From positions 1 through 64,000 of the forward strand of contig CAUYUJ010004540.1 in assembly GCA_963575745.1 (NCBI GenBank): 64,000 bases of DNA. Direction: 5' to 3'. Of the stretch, positions 1 to 9,954 are shown in pieces; the stretch's first letter is position 1; the number at the start of each line of letters is the position of its first letter. The translations under genes were made by a program, and so were the position numbers. Origin of the DNA: Prorocentrum cordatum (lineage: Eukaryota; Sar; Dinophyceae; Prorocentrales; Prorocentraceae). A model generated the notes under the pieces. That model made no database searches. It was given only the letters and a program-made list of their open reading frames with translations, and was not told the DNA's origin.

Positions 1-19
1 GTAGCCGTTTTGGGTCAAG
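1..19 (+). other. relict dinoflagellate spliced leader (DinoSL) at the 5' end of LINE-1
   Basis: Bases 1-19 read GTAGCCGTTTTGGGTCAAG. The conserved DinoSL ends in GTAGCCATTTTGGCTCAAG, so 17 of 19 positions agree. The first bases of the leader would lie left of the window. The leader is normally added to mRNA by trans-splicing, so its presence in DNA directly before a LINE 5' region indicates that a trans-spliced transcript was reverse transcribed and inserted. Confidence 0.8.
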
Positions 20-137
20 GGGCCTGCTCCTGAACTTCCCAACCTCTCTCAAGGGCGGCCACAGAGGGCCAGGTTGGGCGCGCAGCCCCCTCCAGCACGA
101 CCCCAGCCGAGGGGTCCCCACTGGCTGTCCCTGTGCG

Positions 138-275
138 ATGGCTGGACAGTGGCGCTGGAACTCCAACACGTACAAGTGGGAGAAGAAGCAGCAGAAGCAG
201 CAGAATCGGGAGTATGTCGTCTGCGATGCGTGTGGCCGCTGGAAGTGGGCAGACAGACTCAAGAAGGACCCGTTG
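138..275 (+). pseudogene. LINE-1 N-terminal Cys-finger region
   Basis: An ATG at 138 opens a Trp/Lys-rich start followed by VVCDACGRWKWADRLKKDPL and a further Cys. This spacing (C-x2-C, then W-x-W) resembles the RanBP2-like finger that begins many dinoflagellate LINE proteins, and it matches in style the finger of LINE-2 at 59395. The start lies 119 bases after the relict leader, a plausible 5' UTR. The frame is lost within about 50 codons, where coding resumes in the frame opening at 74. A nucleic-acid binding role is inferred from family position only. Confidence 0.6.
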
Positions 276-325
276 TGTGTGTGTGTGGCCATATGCTTGG
301 CCCAGATCTTGCTGCTGCTCCTGAT

Positions 326-900
326 ATATCACAACAGAAGTTCACTCAGGAGAACTTCATCAAGATGCTCAACCGGGGCGACCTCGGAGTGCCAATGGTC
401 AACCGCATCAAGGAGACCGCCACGGTGCATTCCCCCGGGGGTCCGACACCCAAGTCCCTCAGCGATGCCTTTCAGCGACGACAGCAAGCAGTTGAACGGG
501 CACCCAGACACAAAGATGCAGCAGATGAACGCGTTCTACATCTCCAAGAGCAGCTTGAGGATGCGATCCAACCTCAGTCGACGGCAGCCTTGGCCCTGGC
601 GCAGGCCAACGAGGCCGCAGCAGCGGCGGGCCGCGCTCACGCAGCCAGCGTGGGCAACCAGGGCCCAGCAGCCGCAGATGATGACATGTCCATGGCGGGC
701 AGCGACGCATCCAACATCAGCGACTTTGCCGACCTCGGCGAGGACGACTACGAGATCGTGCGCAAGGTTGCCCAGGCGAAGCCGAAGCTCCAACGGCTCC
801 TCGCCAGGGTGGAGGGGACCGTGCCAAGAAGCAGGCCCGCCGCGCGGCGGCGGCCGCCGCCGCCAAGCCCGCCGCCGCCGCGCCCGCCGCTGGGGCAGCA
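326..900 (+). pseudogene. LINE-1 ORF1-like linker (helical, acidic, then Pro/Arg-rich)
   Basis: In the frame opening at 74, coding-like sequence starts near 326 with FTQENFIKMLNRGDLGVPMV. It passes through Ala/Gln-rich helical stretches and a DDDMSMAGSDASNISDF acidic patch, then becomes low-complexity Pro/Arg near 840. This is the usual linker between the finger and the endonuclease in these elements. No catalytic motif is present. It is a decayed structural or RNA-binding segment. Confidence 0.5.
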
Positions 901-1249
901 GGCCAGCCAGGGGCCGCCAGCGCGGCCGCGGCCTTCTCCCTCGCGGCCAACGGCGGCATGCAGTGGCAGCCCATCGCCCCGGAGGTGGCTGCCCAGGCGC
1001 GGGCCGCCGCGGCCCAGGCGGAGAGCGCCCGCAGCGGCGTCGCCGCCCGGGCAGGTCCAGGGCGAGGGTCACCTCACAAGATATCTTGCCGACAGCACTG
1101 CGTGGGGCGAGAAGGCCGACAGATTTTGTTTGCCCAGAAGCTTCCATATGACTTTCTGGCTTTGACTGGGGTTCATAAGTCAGCAGGGGACTCGAGGCCA
1201 CTCAGAAAAAAAAAGTGTCGGAAGCAATCCTGGTCAACGCACGTATGTC

Positions 1250-2205
1250 CAGCCTCGCCTACCACGAAAGGGGGTGCACATGGAGGCGTCCCCATCGGGG
1301 CTTACCTCTGGGACCCCATAGGGTACAAGGCCGCCAACAGGGATATCATGTGGGAGATTATAACCTTTGTGCGTGTCATGAGGACGCCCTATATTCTAGG
1401 AGGTGGTTTCAACATGGGCCCGTCCTCCGTAGAGGGGGCCAGCATCTTATCGCACATGAATGACACCATCGTCGTGCCAGACATTCCCTACACCAACGCG
1501 GTGACCAAAACCATGGTAGATTTCTTCATTGTAGATGAGCGTTTGGCTACGAGCATCAAGGTCAAGGGGCACTTGGACGGCCCCTGGAGCCCACACTACG
1601 GACTCATCTTGGACATGCCGTGTGAGGTCTTCACCAAGCAGATATGGTCCATTGAGAGACATGCACCAATACCTCGGGCCCTGGGACCTGCTCGTCCGTG
1701 GGCCGAGTACTTCGGGAAGGCGCTTCATCAGGTCCAGGGAACATATCCGAAGTGTTTTGGTCACCACGATGATCAGCTTACCCAAACATTCGCAGTTCTC
1801 TGTAGGGCAGTGGAGCTCCAGCAGAGGGACATAGAAGTACCTGACATCGAGTGCCAAGCAGGGCTAGTGCCGCGCTTCGCTTGGAAGGCGCCCCTGCCGC
1901 CCGCGCCCAAGGAGGGGCGTGCCAAGTCGACCGCCACCCAGTGGGCTACCCTAGGCATCCGCGCGCAGGAGCGGGACCACGCCAAGGCAGATCACCAGCA
2001 CTTTGAAAGGTTGCAGAAGTTTGTCACGAACTTTGCAAGCACGATCCCGTGCCCAGATATGACCCCAGAGGATTCTTGGGTTCTTGAATATTATCTTGGG
2101 GGATACTCCGACAAGGACACACAGGCCAATGGGGTTGGAGATCATAGATGGGTTCCAGCACCAGTTCTTCCTTTCGGAGCTCCAGGAGTGCAGGGAAATA
2201 TTTAA
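1250..2205 (+). pseudogene. LINE-1 APE-like endonuclease, C-terminal half, and EN-RT linker
   Basis: In the frame opening at 958 the exonuclease-endonuclease-phosphatase signatures are visible but eroded. YILGGGFNMGP stands where the family has GGDFN-x-x-P, MVDFFIVDERLA corresponds to the substrate-contacting strand, and SPHYGLIL stands where the catalytic S-D-H is expected. Asp in GDFN and Asp in SDH are both replaced, so target cleavage is probably lost. The segment continues as an EN-RT linker (RPWAEYFGKALHQVQGTYPK) until the stop at 2203-2205, overlapping the next frame from 2084. Confidence 0.75.
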
Positions 2206-3430
2206 AGAGTTGGTCTTGAACTCTCTCAAGAGAGGAGGAGGGGCCGCCCACGCCATCAACAAGGCCAACAATGGAGCCCAACCTGAGCCTCTCGAGGACT
2301 TCCAAGGGCCCGATGGCGAGATCATCACCGGCCCCTACCTCGTCATGAACAGAAACTTCGAATATTGGATGAGCCAGTGGGACCCCCAGACCAAACACCA
2401 CCCAGCCCCGTTTGAGCCTCAATGGGTCCGAAAGGTTCGAGGTCAGGCCATGGAAGAATGGGGCTTAGACTACCACGACTGGGAGGCCAGCGACGTCTTT
2501 AACGTTGTCGCGCTGCACAAGCCCTCGGCCGCGCCAGGAGGTGACGGATGGTCAGTCCGAGACTTCCTTCTGTTGCAGGACGAGGGCCGCAAAGGTTTCA
2601 CGGATCTGATTAACCAACTATGCCGTCGGCAACAGCTTCCCCCCCAGGTCCTCCTCAACCTCATCATTCTCCAGCCGAAAAACGCGGAGTGTGACAGACC
2701 CTTGACATTGACGGCGGGGCTCTATCGGGTCGTATCCAAGTTGTTCAGGAGCGAGCTATCCTCTTGGGACCAGGACTCTGCGAGTTTCTGGGATCAGGCG
2801 CTCAAGGGGAACGACGCTCTCAGGGCTGCGGTGTTGTCAGAAATTGCAGCTGCAATCGTAGCGGCTGGGGGCACTTCCATGATGGAGGCCCTCCTCGACA
2901 TCGAGAAGTTTTTCTGATTCAGTTGAACTCGAGTGGATGGTCCATTCTGCCCTACGTTTGAACTACCCTGCCCTCCACTTGCGCTTGCACGCATGGTTCA
3001 TCGGTGCACGAGGGTGCTCACGTCGACCATTGGATGCTCAGACTTTGCAGTACCAGATAAGTCGATGCTCCAAGGCTGCGGGCAAAGCTGCTCGCTGGCG
3101 CGTGCGTTGTTGTATCATGTGTTGGACAAGTTCCACAGAGAGTTCATGCCACTCAGCTTTCGCACATGGGTTGATGACCTTCGAGTGCGCAATGCGGGCA
3201 TCATCAGAGCATATGGTACACCTCTCCCCTGCTGCCGTAGTCTCCCTGAGCGGGGACCTCGCGCGGCAAGGATGCAAGCTGTCTTCCAAGAGTTGCTTGA
3301 TGGCGTCCAGTTCCTCTCTGGCAGCAGGTGTGGCTCAGGCGCTGGAGGCCCAAGGAGTGCCCATCACAGTTCAACGACAAGGGAGAGATCTTGGGGTCGA
3401 CGCTACATTAGGACGACAACGTAGATTAAG
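2084..3430 (+). pseudogene. LINE-1 reverse transcriptase core (fingers and palm)
   Basis: Fingers: GGDGWSVRDFLLL, then LIILQPKNAECDRPLTL, the PK-x-RP segment of LINE RTs. Motif A appears as LLDIEKFF before an in-frame stop at 2915; one extra T there shifts the frame, and the next frame continues with DSVELEWM. The Q-G segment GCGQSCSLARALLYHV precedes motif C, which reads FRTWVDDLRV at about 3158-3187 with both catalytic Asp residues kept (3173-3178). So the catalytic centre survives while the reading frame does not. Confidence 0.85.
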
Positions 3431-5330
3431 AGTTCGCAAAGCCAGACAAACGGGTGGATGTTCCCGACTTATCAAAATCCGGAAGCTCTCGAAGAATATC
3501 AAAGGTGCCCGAAGTCTCGTTAGCACTGAGGCTAAACCTCAATTGGTCTGGGGCTTCCAAGGGCACGGAATAGCCCCCACTGCCCTCAAGCTCCTCAGGG
3601 GGCGACTGGCTACTGCTATGGGGCTCATCAGTAAATCGGCTTGCACTACTGACGCCTACGCCCTCTCCCCGAAGGGCAGCTTGGTTACCGATCCAGGATA
3701 TTATGTTCCCTTGGGATGTCTGGAGCTCTGGTTTTCCATATTGAACCAGGAGGAGCACCTACACATTGGGATGAGAAAAACATGGCCCAGGACCCTTGCC
3801 CGACTCCAAGGACCAGGTAGATGGAACAAGGTATGCAGCCTCATGTCGTCCGTCCTCGCCTACCTTTTGGACTTCCGCTGGGAGGTCACAGATCCATAGA
3901 GGTGGATCAGCCCGTTCGGACAGCAGTATCTCGTCAAGCCAGGTGTCGAGGATGATCAGTCCTCAGTGTTCACCGCCTTCTCTGCCTGCGTCACCCATAA
4001 GTACTGGGGGCAGGCGGCCGAGTTCTATTGTGGAGGAGGGGGGGAAGGAGGAGTTGACATCCATCAGTTTCGACACCATGTGGGAGGATGGAGGAAGAAA
4101 TCCAAACATCTAGTTGCTGCTACGTATTCTGTCGCCAATGGGTGCATCCGGCATGGAGCTAGGATATTCAAAGTTGGAATGAAGGGCTCCCCCGAGTGCT
4201 GGCGATGCGGAGCCCCAGTGGAGGACGCTTTTCATGCATATTGGAATTGCCCAGCCCTCATATCTCTTGCATTAGAGCATGACGAGACTCGGGGCTCCCA
4301 ACACCTCCTCCCGAGGGCCAGGGCTGAACGAAATACATTTCCCATCAAGTGGTTTCGAAGGCTACAGCCGCAGGACCAGGCCGTAGGCTTCCTCAGTTCC
4401 AGACCCGTCAACTCTCAGGTATACGGTACGGGATGCCTCTACACGGGGCGTTTCACTTTCACCGAGACGCGGCTTGTCGGCACGGACGGCTCGGGAGGAC
4501 AACATTCCGCCGATCCTCGCCTTCGAAGAGTAGGATGGGGCCTCGTCTTGATGGGCAGGGACCAATGGGCTCAAGGGACTTTATATGGACTTACCCCAGG
4601 AGCCCAGACAATTAATCGAGGGGGGTTCACTGCAGCTATTTACGCGTTGGCCCTAGATGGGCCCATCGTCGTCGTCAGCGATAGCGACTACATCATGAAA
4701 GGGGTCCGAAGGGGTGAGAACTGGAAACATAGAACAAATTCTGATGTGTGGTCCCTCTTGTGGCAGGTGTACCATCAAAGGACCAGCCACACCGTCTTTT
4801 TAAGAAGACCAAGGCCCATGCCACGCCGTCAGACATCGCCGACGGGACCGTGCGGGCAGACTTCTACATTGCCAATGCCGCCACCGACGCCGTTGCGCGC
4901 AGGGCGGCAGAGTTTTTTGCATTTACGGAGGAGGAGGTCAGGGAGGTCAAGGCCAAGGATGAGGAGATGCAGCTGATCAGATCCCGTCTTGCATGCGTCC
5001 AACATCTTAATTGGAAATATGGTCCGAACCTGAAGCAGCAGAAAATACCCAAAAGTACACGAACACGTCGTCTCCGAGAGTCTGAAATGAGCCCGCAAAG
5101 CATTGTGAGGGATCCAGTAGACGAGTCAGTTAGATGCACGCGTTGCGCTGCTTTCTCTGGCAAGCCGTCTCCAGGGTGGGTTTCACAAGTTTGCCTGCCC
5201 AGGAAGTATATGTTTGATGTCCACCCCTCCCACCACCCCAATATGTGCATGGTCAAAAGGGGTGATGTTTTGTGCCAAGTGCGGAGGGTGGGCCGCCTCG
5301 AAGGTTTCAAAGCTAGCCAGTCCTTGTGAA
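3431..5330 (+). pseudogene. LINE-1 post-RT region: thumb, Cys/His finger, RNase H and terminal Cys finger
   Basis: DLGVDATLGRQRRLRVRKAR near 3390-3450 is the conserved post-palm motif of these LINEs. A CWRCGAPVEDAFHAYWNC finger lies at 4197-4254. RNase H follows: GTDGSGG (Asp 4485-4487), a degenerate second motif RGGFTAAIYALA lacking the usual Glu, then VVVSDSDYIMKG. A one-base shift at a run of five T near 4797-4801 moves the C-terminal part (KTKAHATPSDIADG, NAATDAVA) to another frame. A final finger, FCAKCGGW plus KLASPC, lies at 5268-5327 after one more frame change. Confidence 0.8.
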
Positions 5331-5545
5331 AAGCCGACAAGCACGGGGATCAAAGCGTCTCGTAGGTTGTTGCAGGGACTGAAACTCAAAAGGTTAATTG
5401 AATGGCCGACGGGACAACTTGCTCATCTAAGAACGCCGGTTGCCACCCGATGCGGTCTCCCACGAGATAAGATTGTCTCGTGAGGCTTTCAGGAAGGGCC
5501 CTGGCGTGCAGGGACCCACCTTCTAGTGCAGGTCAATAGGTCAAT

Positions 5546-5795
5546 AGGAGGAGGAGGAGGAGGAGGAGGAGGAGGAGGAGGAGGAGGGAGGAGGAGGAGG
5601 AGGAGGGACGAGGAGGAGGAGGAGGGGGAGGAGGAGAGGAGGAGGAGGAGGAGGAGGAGGAGGAGGAGGAGAGAGGAGGGGCGGAGGAGGAGGGGAGGAG
5701 GAGGAGGAGGAGGAGGAGGAGAGGAGGAGGAGGACGAGGAGGAGGAGGAGGAGGAGGAGGAGGAGGAGGCGGAGGAGAGAGGAGGAGGAGGAGGA
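5546..5795. repeat. (GGA)n microsatellite
   Basis: About 250 bases of nearly pure GGA/GAG repeats follow the 3' end of LINE-1. The Gly/Glu/Arg and Leu/Pro/Ser open frames here are artefacts of the repeat. Confidence 0.95.
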
Positions 5796-5975
5796 CGGGT
5801 CGCCTAAGCCCCTCGGAGAAACCCTCCAGCCAGCCCCTGGCCTCCGTGTCCAGAGGTCCCCTCTATGTGCCCACGGAGGCCAGGCGCCGTCCGAGTCATG
5901 CCTGGCCCACCTGGGCCGCTTCACGCGGCCAGCACCAGGTCGACACACCTCTGCACAGGGGATGGACCTCAAGCT

Positions 5976-6101
5976 GGCCATCGCTCGGACGTCCATTCCC
6001 GGTGCTTTTTCCAGTTTCGTGCGTGGCTTTTTCGCCAAATTATCAAGGATGCTCCTCGATGGTCCTCGCCGAAGGAAAAATGCAGACGTCCGAGCGATGC
6101 C
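5976..6101. repeat. foldback element, family H, copy 1
   Basis: CATCGCTCGGACGTC at 5979-5993 is repeated in exact inverted form at 6085-6099. The loop of about 90 bases contains GATGCTCCTCGATGGTCC. A second diverged copy lies at 6340-6462. No coding capacity is seen. It is interpreted as a MITE-like element. Confidence 0.55.
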
Positions 6102-6339
6102 AAGCAAGGTGAGCGTTTTTTTTATTCGGCGTCTCGACAGTGGGCGGAAGGGGGGGAGGGGGGGGGTCTGGCTCCAGACCTCTGCTCTGTGCGGCTGCTT
6201 GCAAGAGTGCTGCCTCTGGGGGAGACGCTCCACCCGCTTGAAACGGGTGCCCAAAAACAGGCAAGATCTACTTCACGGGGGGGGGATGGGGGGGTGCGAG
6301 GGCCCGCACCGATCGGCAAAAGAATGAATGAAAAACGCT

Positions 6340-6462
6340 CACAAGTCCATTCCCCGTGCAATTTGTTCTGTTTCGTGCGTGAATGTTTTTGCCCGATGAT
6401 CCCAGATGCTCCTCGATGGTCCTTGCCGAGGAGAAGTTCACACGTCCGAAGGATGCCAGACT
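6340..6462. repeat. foldback element, family H, copy 2 (diverged)
   Basis: It shares with the first copy the start (GTCCATTCCC), the central GATGCTCCTCGATGGTCC, the GCCGA..GA..A run and an end resembling ACGTCCGA.GATGCCA. Its left arm is eroded, so the inverted repeat is weak. Between the copies, 6110-6340 holds G-rich runs and no recognisable gene. Confidence 0.5.
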
Positions 6463-6513
6463 GGTGAAGGATAGAGGATCAAACAGAGGAGGAATAAAGC
6501 GCTTGACCCACGA

Positions 6514-7278
6514 CCCTCGGTGAGGGCACTTTGCTCCCAAACCCTCGGTGAGGGCATCTCTTCGCAGAGCAGCTTCCGCACTAGTGACGCACTTGCACCA
6601 TCCATTTCCTGATCGGTCTCCTCCCCTCGCTTCCTTTCACCTCCCCCCCTTGTGGGAAGGGTACGTGTGTGTGTGTGGTGCGTGTGCGCGTGGTTTAAAA
6701 GGATGGGAGCGATCAGCAGTTCGATCCGCTGCTGCTGGGATGGCGCACTGGCGTCGATACAATGACGAGGAGGAGGACAGGGTGGGAGGAGCGGAGGTGT
6801 GCTGGAGGATGTGCATCGCATTTGTCAGAACATGTTCTCTCCCACGCATGCGGCAAAACATCATAAGCCGCAGGCGCGCCGCTATCTAGTTTATCAGCAG
6901 CCGGAGCCAGAATGTCGCTCTTAGAACTGTGTAAAACATCGCTCGAAGAGTGAGACTCCGACAGGCTCGATGCTGTTCTGGAGGAGGTAGGGCAAGCAGC
7001 TGGCGCGCCGCACTTGGAAGCTACCTTGTTGTTGCCACGGTTCTCCTACCGCATGGCCCTCGGTGAGGGCGTAGTATGCACTGTGTAGGTAGGGGCTGTG
7101 GTTGTGGATTTGAGTTGGAGGATGACGTTGGGGGGGGAGGAGCTCGCACTCGCCACGCCACTTCAGGGCTGGTGCACCCCTGCCTGTCCTCGGCGAGGGC
7201 ATGCATCGCCAACATATTCAGGTATACACTCCCTCGGCGACGGCACTTTGAGCATCTGCCGTGCCCCTCGGTGAGGGC
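6514..7278. repeat. cluster of hairpin motif CCCTCGGTGAGGGC
   Basis: The 14-base near-palindrome occurs at 6514-6527, 6542-6555, 7057-7070 and 7265-7278, with variants at 7187-7200 and 7231-7244. The sequence between copies is unrelated. No gene is recognised between 6460 and 7560. Confidence 0.7.
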
Positions 7279-7779
7279 CTTGACCCGGGAAGGGGTTGGG
7301 GTATGGTACGGGGTGGGAGGGGGATACCTTCGCCGACGCCTGCAGATCTATTACTCTGCGCCCTCGCGGGCTTCTCCAATGCTCTTTGTCTCTTCGCACC
7401 TCCTGCGCTGCTCAGTCTGCACTTAAGGCGGCTTCTACTGACAAGAGGCACGCGTGCCAAGGATCATACAATCACTCACGGATGTGGGACACGCTGGGGG
7501 GATGGAGGTGGCGCCAACCTGTGGTAGTTTCGGGGAAGCGCGCGAGTGCTGCGACGCGCTGAGCTATGGCGTGAAGAACTCGTTATGTCACTGTGAGCTA
7601 GTGGCGTCTCTGTGACTCTTCGGGGCCATGGTGCGATCGGGCGTCTCTGGGGCTTCTTGGGGGTTTTGTGCGGGCCCATCTGGGGCTCTTTGGGGCCGTC
7701 TTGGAGCAAGCTTGAGCTGTCCTGAGGCCCTCTTGGCACATCATGGGGGCTCGGGGGATCCAGGGGCACGGCCGGAGCG

Positions 7780-8405
7780 GGGGGGGGGCACGGTCGGTCG
7801 GAATAAGCAGGCGGGGGGGCCACGGGGCGGAAGGGGCGAGACAAGGGGGTGGCCGGGGAGAGGGGAGAGGGGGCACGGTCAGTCGGCGGGGGCCACGGGG
7901 CGGAGGGGGGGAGGCACGGTCGGTCGGTCGGCCGGACTTGCCAGACGGGGGCCACGGGGCGGAGGGGAGGGACACGGTCGGTCGGTCGGTCGGAACAAGC
8001 AGGCGGGGGACACGGGGCGGAGGGGCTCAGGAGAGGGCACGGTCGGTCGGTCGGGGTGCTGTTTCCCACGGGGCGGAGGGGGGGGGCACGGTCGGTCGGT
8101 CGGTCGGTCGGGGGCCACGGGGCGGAAAGGGGGGGCACGGTCGGTCGGTCGGTCGGTCGGGGGCCACGGGGCGGAACGGGGGGGGAGCGGTCGGTCGGCC
8201 GGTCGGACTTAGCAGACGGGGGCCACGGGGCGGAGGAGGGGGGCATGCGGTCGGTCGGTCGGTCGGAATAAGCAGGCGGGGGCCACGGGGCGGAGGGTCG
8301 CGGGGGGAGCAGGGGGACGGGAGGACACGGTCGGGGAGGGGGGGGCACGGTCGGTCGGTCGGTCGGTCGGTCGGAATGAACAGACGGGGGCCACGGGGCG
8401 GAAGG
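7780..8405. repeat. GC-rich minisatellite with nested TCGG tetranucleotide runs
   Basis: Roughly a dozen units alternate GGGGGCCACGGGGCGGA with CACGGTCGGTCGG followed by two to five TCGG and then AATAAGCAGGC or a variant. Units are 40 to 60 bases and of unequal length. The 452-codon frame running through it (from 7743) has no stop because the unit lacks stops, not because it is a gene. Confidence 0.9.
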
Positions 8406-8439
8406 TTGCGGGGGAGCAGGCAAAGCACACGGAGGCGGC

Positions 8440-8595
8440 ACGCACCCAGGCCGCACCCTAGCACGTACCCCAGCACACGAAGCCAGCACACATCCCAGCA
8501 CACGGAGGCATCACACAGCCTTGCACACGTCCCAGCACACGAAGGCAGCACACGTCCCAGCACACATCCCAGTCCAGCGCACATCCCAGGCACGG
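8440..8595. repeat. short tandem repeat of CCCAGCACAC type
   Basis: Blocks of GCACACATCCCAGCACAC and variants repeat for about 150 bases and end in another CACGGTCGGTCG unit, linking this block to the preceding minisatellite. Confidence 0.7.
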
Positions 8596-8705
8596 TCGGT
8601 CGTTCGGTCGACATGATGCAGAACGAGATCATACCGGTAGGTATGATAATTACGGGCCTGCACCCCCTGCTTGTCGTGCAAAGAAGAACCTGCTTTCCGA
8701 ACGTA

Positions 8706-9085
8706 AAGGAGCAGGAGCAGGAGGAGGACGAAGGGTTGAGGAGGAGGGGACGGACGAGGCAGAACATGAAAAAACACATGAGGATCGAGAGGACCGGCAG
8801 GAGCGGCAGGAGCAGCAAGAGCAGCAGGAACAGGAGCAGCAGGAGAGACGACGAGGAGAAGTGGGAGGGAGGAAAAGGGAGGGAGAGCAGGGAGGGAGAG
8901 GGGAGGGAGGGAGGAGGGATGGAGGAGGGAGGGAGGGAGGACAATGAGAAGCTACAGGAGGAAAGGGAGGAGCAGCAGGGAGGATGGAAAGACAGGGGAT
9001 GGTGCGAGAGGCAAGGGGATGGGGGTCGGGGAGGGAAGTGGAGGAGGGTCGGTAGTGGAGGGAGGGGGCCAGGGGGTGTCAGGAA
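8706..9085. repeat. purine-rich AGG/GGGA low-complexity tract
   Basis: Nearly continuous A/G sequence built from GGAGCAG and GGGAGGGA motifs. Arg/Glu/Gly frames here are repeat artefacts. From 9086 to 9465 I recognise no gene or repeat. Confidence 0.85.
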
Positions 9086-9465
9086 AACCCAGGGTTGGTG
9101 AGAAAGTCGCGAGCGGGAACAACCCTCTTCGAATCGGGGAGGAGGGGGGGGGGCGCGACTTGCTCGGCGAGGACGCGCAAGGAAGCCTTGACCGTCGCAG
9201 ACGGGCTTGCCGACCCACGAACCTGCCGAGTCCCATCCAGACAGCCAGGGCCGATAAGCTGTGACAGCGCCTTGGTCTACAACGTGCACCTGCTACCCCT
9301 GCCCTCTTCTGCGCGTGGCCGGAAAGGGTGCAACCAAGCGGGCAATTCGGCACGACTCCCGTCTGTTTTCCCATCTCGTGCTGTCGGCGTGCGGTGCTGC
9401 GTACAAGCCCCACATGGAGGACGAGGCCACGCCCAGGGAGAGGAAGAAGCCAGAGATACATGTGT

Positions 9466-9530
9466 ATGTGTATATATATATATATATACTAGAACCATCG
9501 CGCGCTTCGCGCGCGCTCAGGTTCTAGCAG
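9466..9530. repeat. TA dinucleotide run followed by a GC-rich hairpin
   Basis: A TATATA run (9470-9488) is followed by CTAGAACC, a CGCGCGCTTCGCGCGCG hairpin and GGTTCTAG, giving a perfect outer stem and an inner stem. A second, related TA-plus-hairpin lies at 11390-11486, so the two bracket the 390-bp tandem array. Confidence 0.75.
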
Positions 9531-9718
9531 GCCCCAGGCCTTGACGAATTCACTGCTCCACTGAAGTAGTGGACCACAGTCCACGCATGCCAATCTGCAT
9601 TCAGAAAGGCCTTCGAGGAAAATGGTTGTGTAGGGGGGCGGAGGCCGTATGAATCGGGTTCCCAGAAGGCCTTCTGGGAGCATGGGTTTGGGGCGTCTTG
9701 GGGAGCCTGTTGGGGCGT

Positions 9719-9719
9719 G

Positions 9720-9795
<76 letters not shown>

Positions 9796-9796
9796 G
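9719..9796. repeat. (CGT)n microsatellite
   Basis: About 26 uninterrupted CGT units. Confidence 0.97.
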
Positions 9797-9954
9797 TTGC
9801 TACGACCCATTCCCGAACCTGACCTGGGGGTGGCCTAACCTGGCACCCCGATTGGCAACAGATCCGACACGCTCCGTCCAAACTGAACGCCAGGTTCGCA
9901 CTCGCCCAACACGAAGGGACGGCAGATGCGGTCGCCAGATGTCTCGCGCCGAGT

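Larger units (their letters stand above)
1..5490 (+). mobile_element. LINE-1: near full-length dinoflagellate non-LTR retrotransposon (decayed)
   Basis: The domain order is complete for a dinoflagellate LINE: relict spliced leader, Cys-finger start, acidic/helical linker, APE-like endonuclease, reverse transcriptase, Cys/His finger, RNase H and a C-terminal Cys finger. Coding continues in all three plus frames, so several one-base indels and in-frame stops have accumulated. The element is probably immobile now. Its 3' end lies before a GGA microsatellite at about 5546. No poly(A) or clear target-site duplication is visible, and the true 5' boundary may lie just outside the window. Confidence 0.9.

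Noticed and set aside
7743-9101. 452-codon Gly/Arg-rich frame and its antisense Pro-rich partner
   Set aside because: GC-rich minisatellite and purine tract without stops. Unit lengths vary out of frame.
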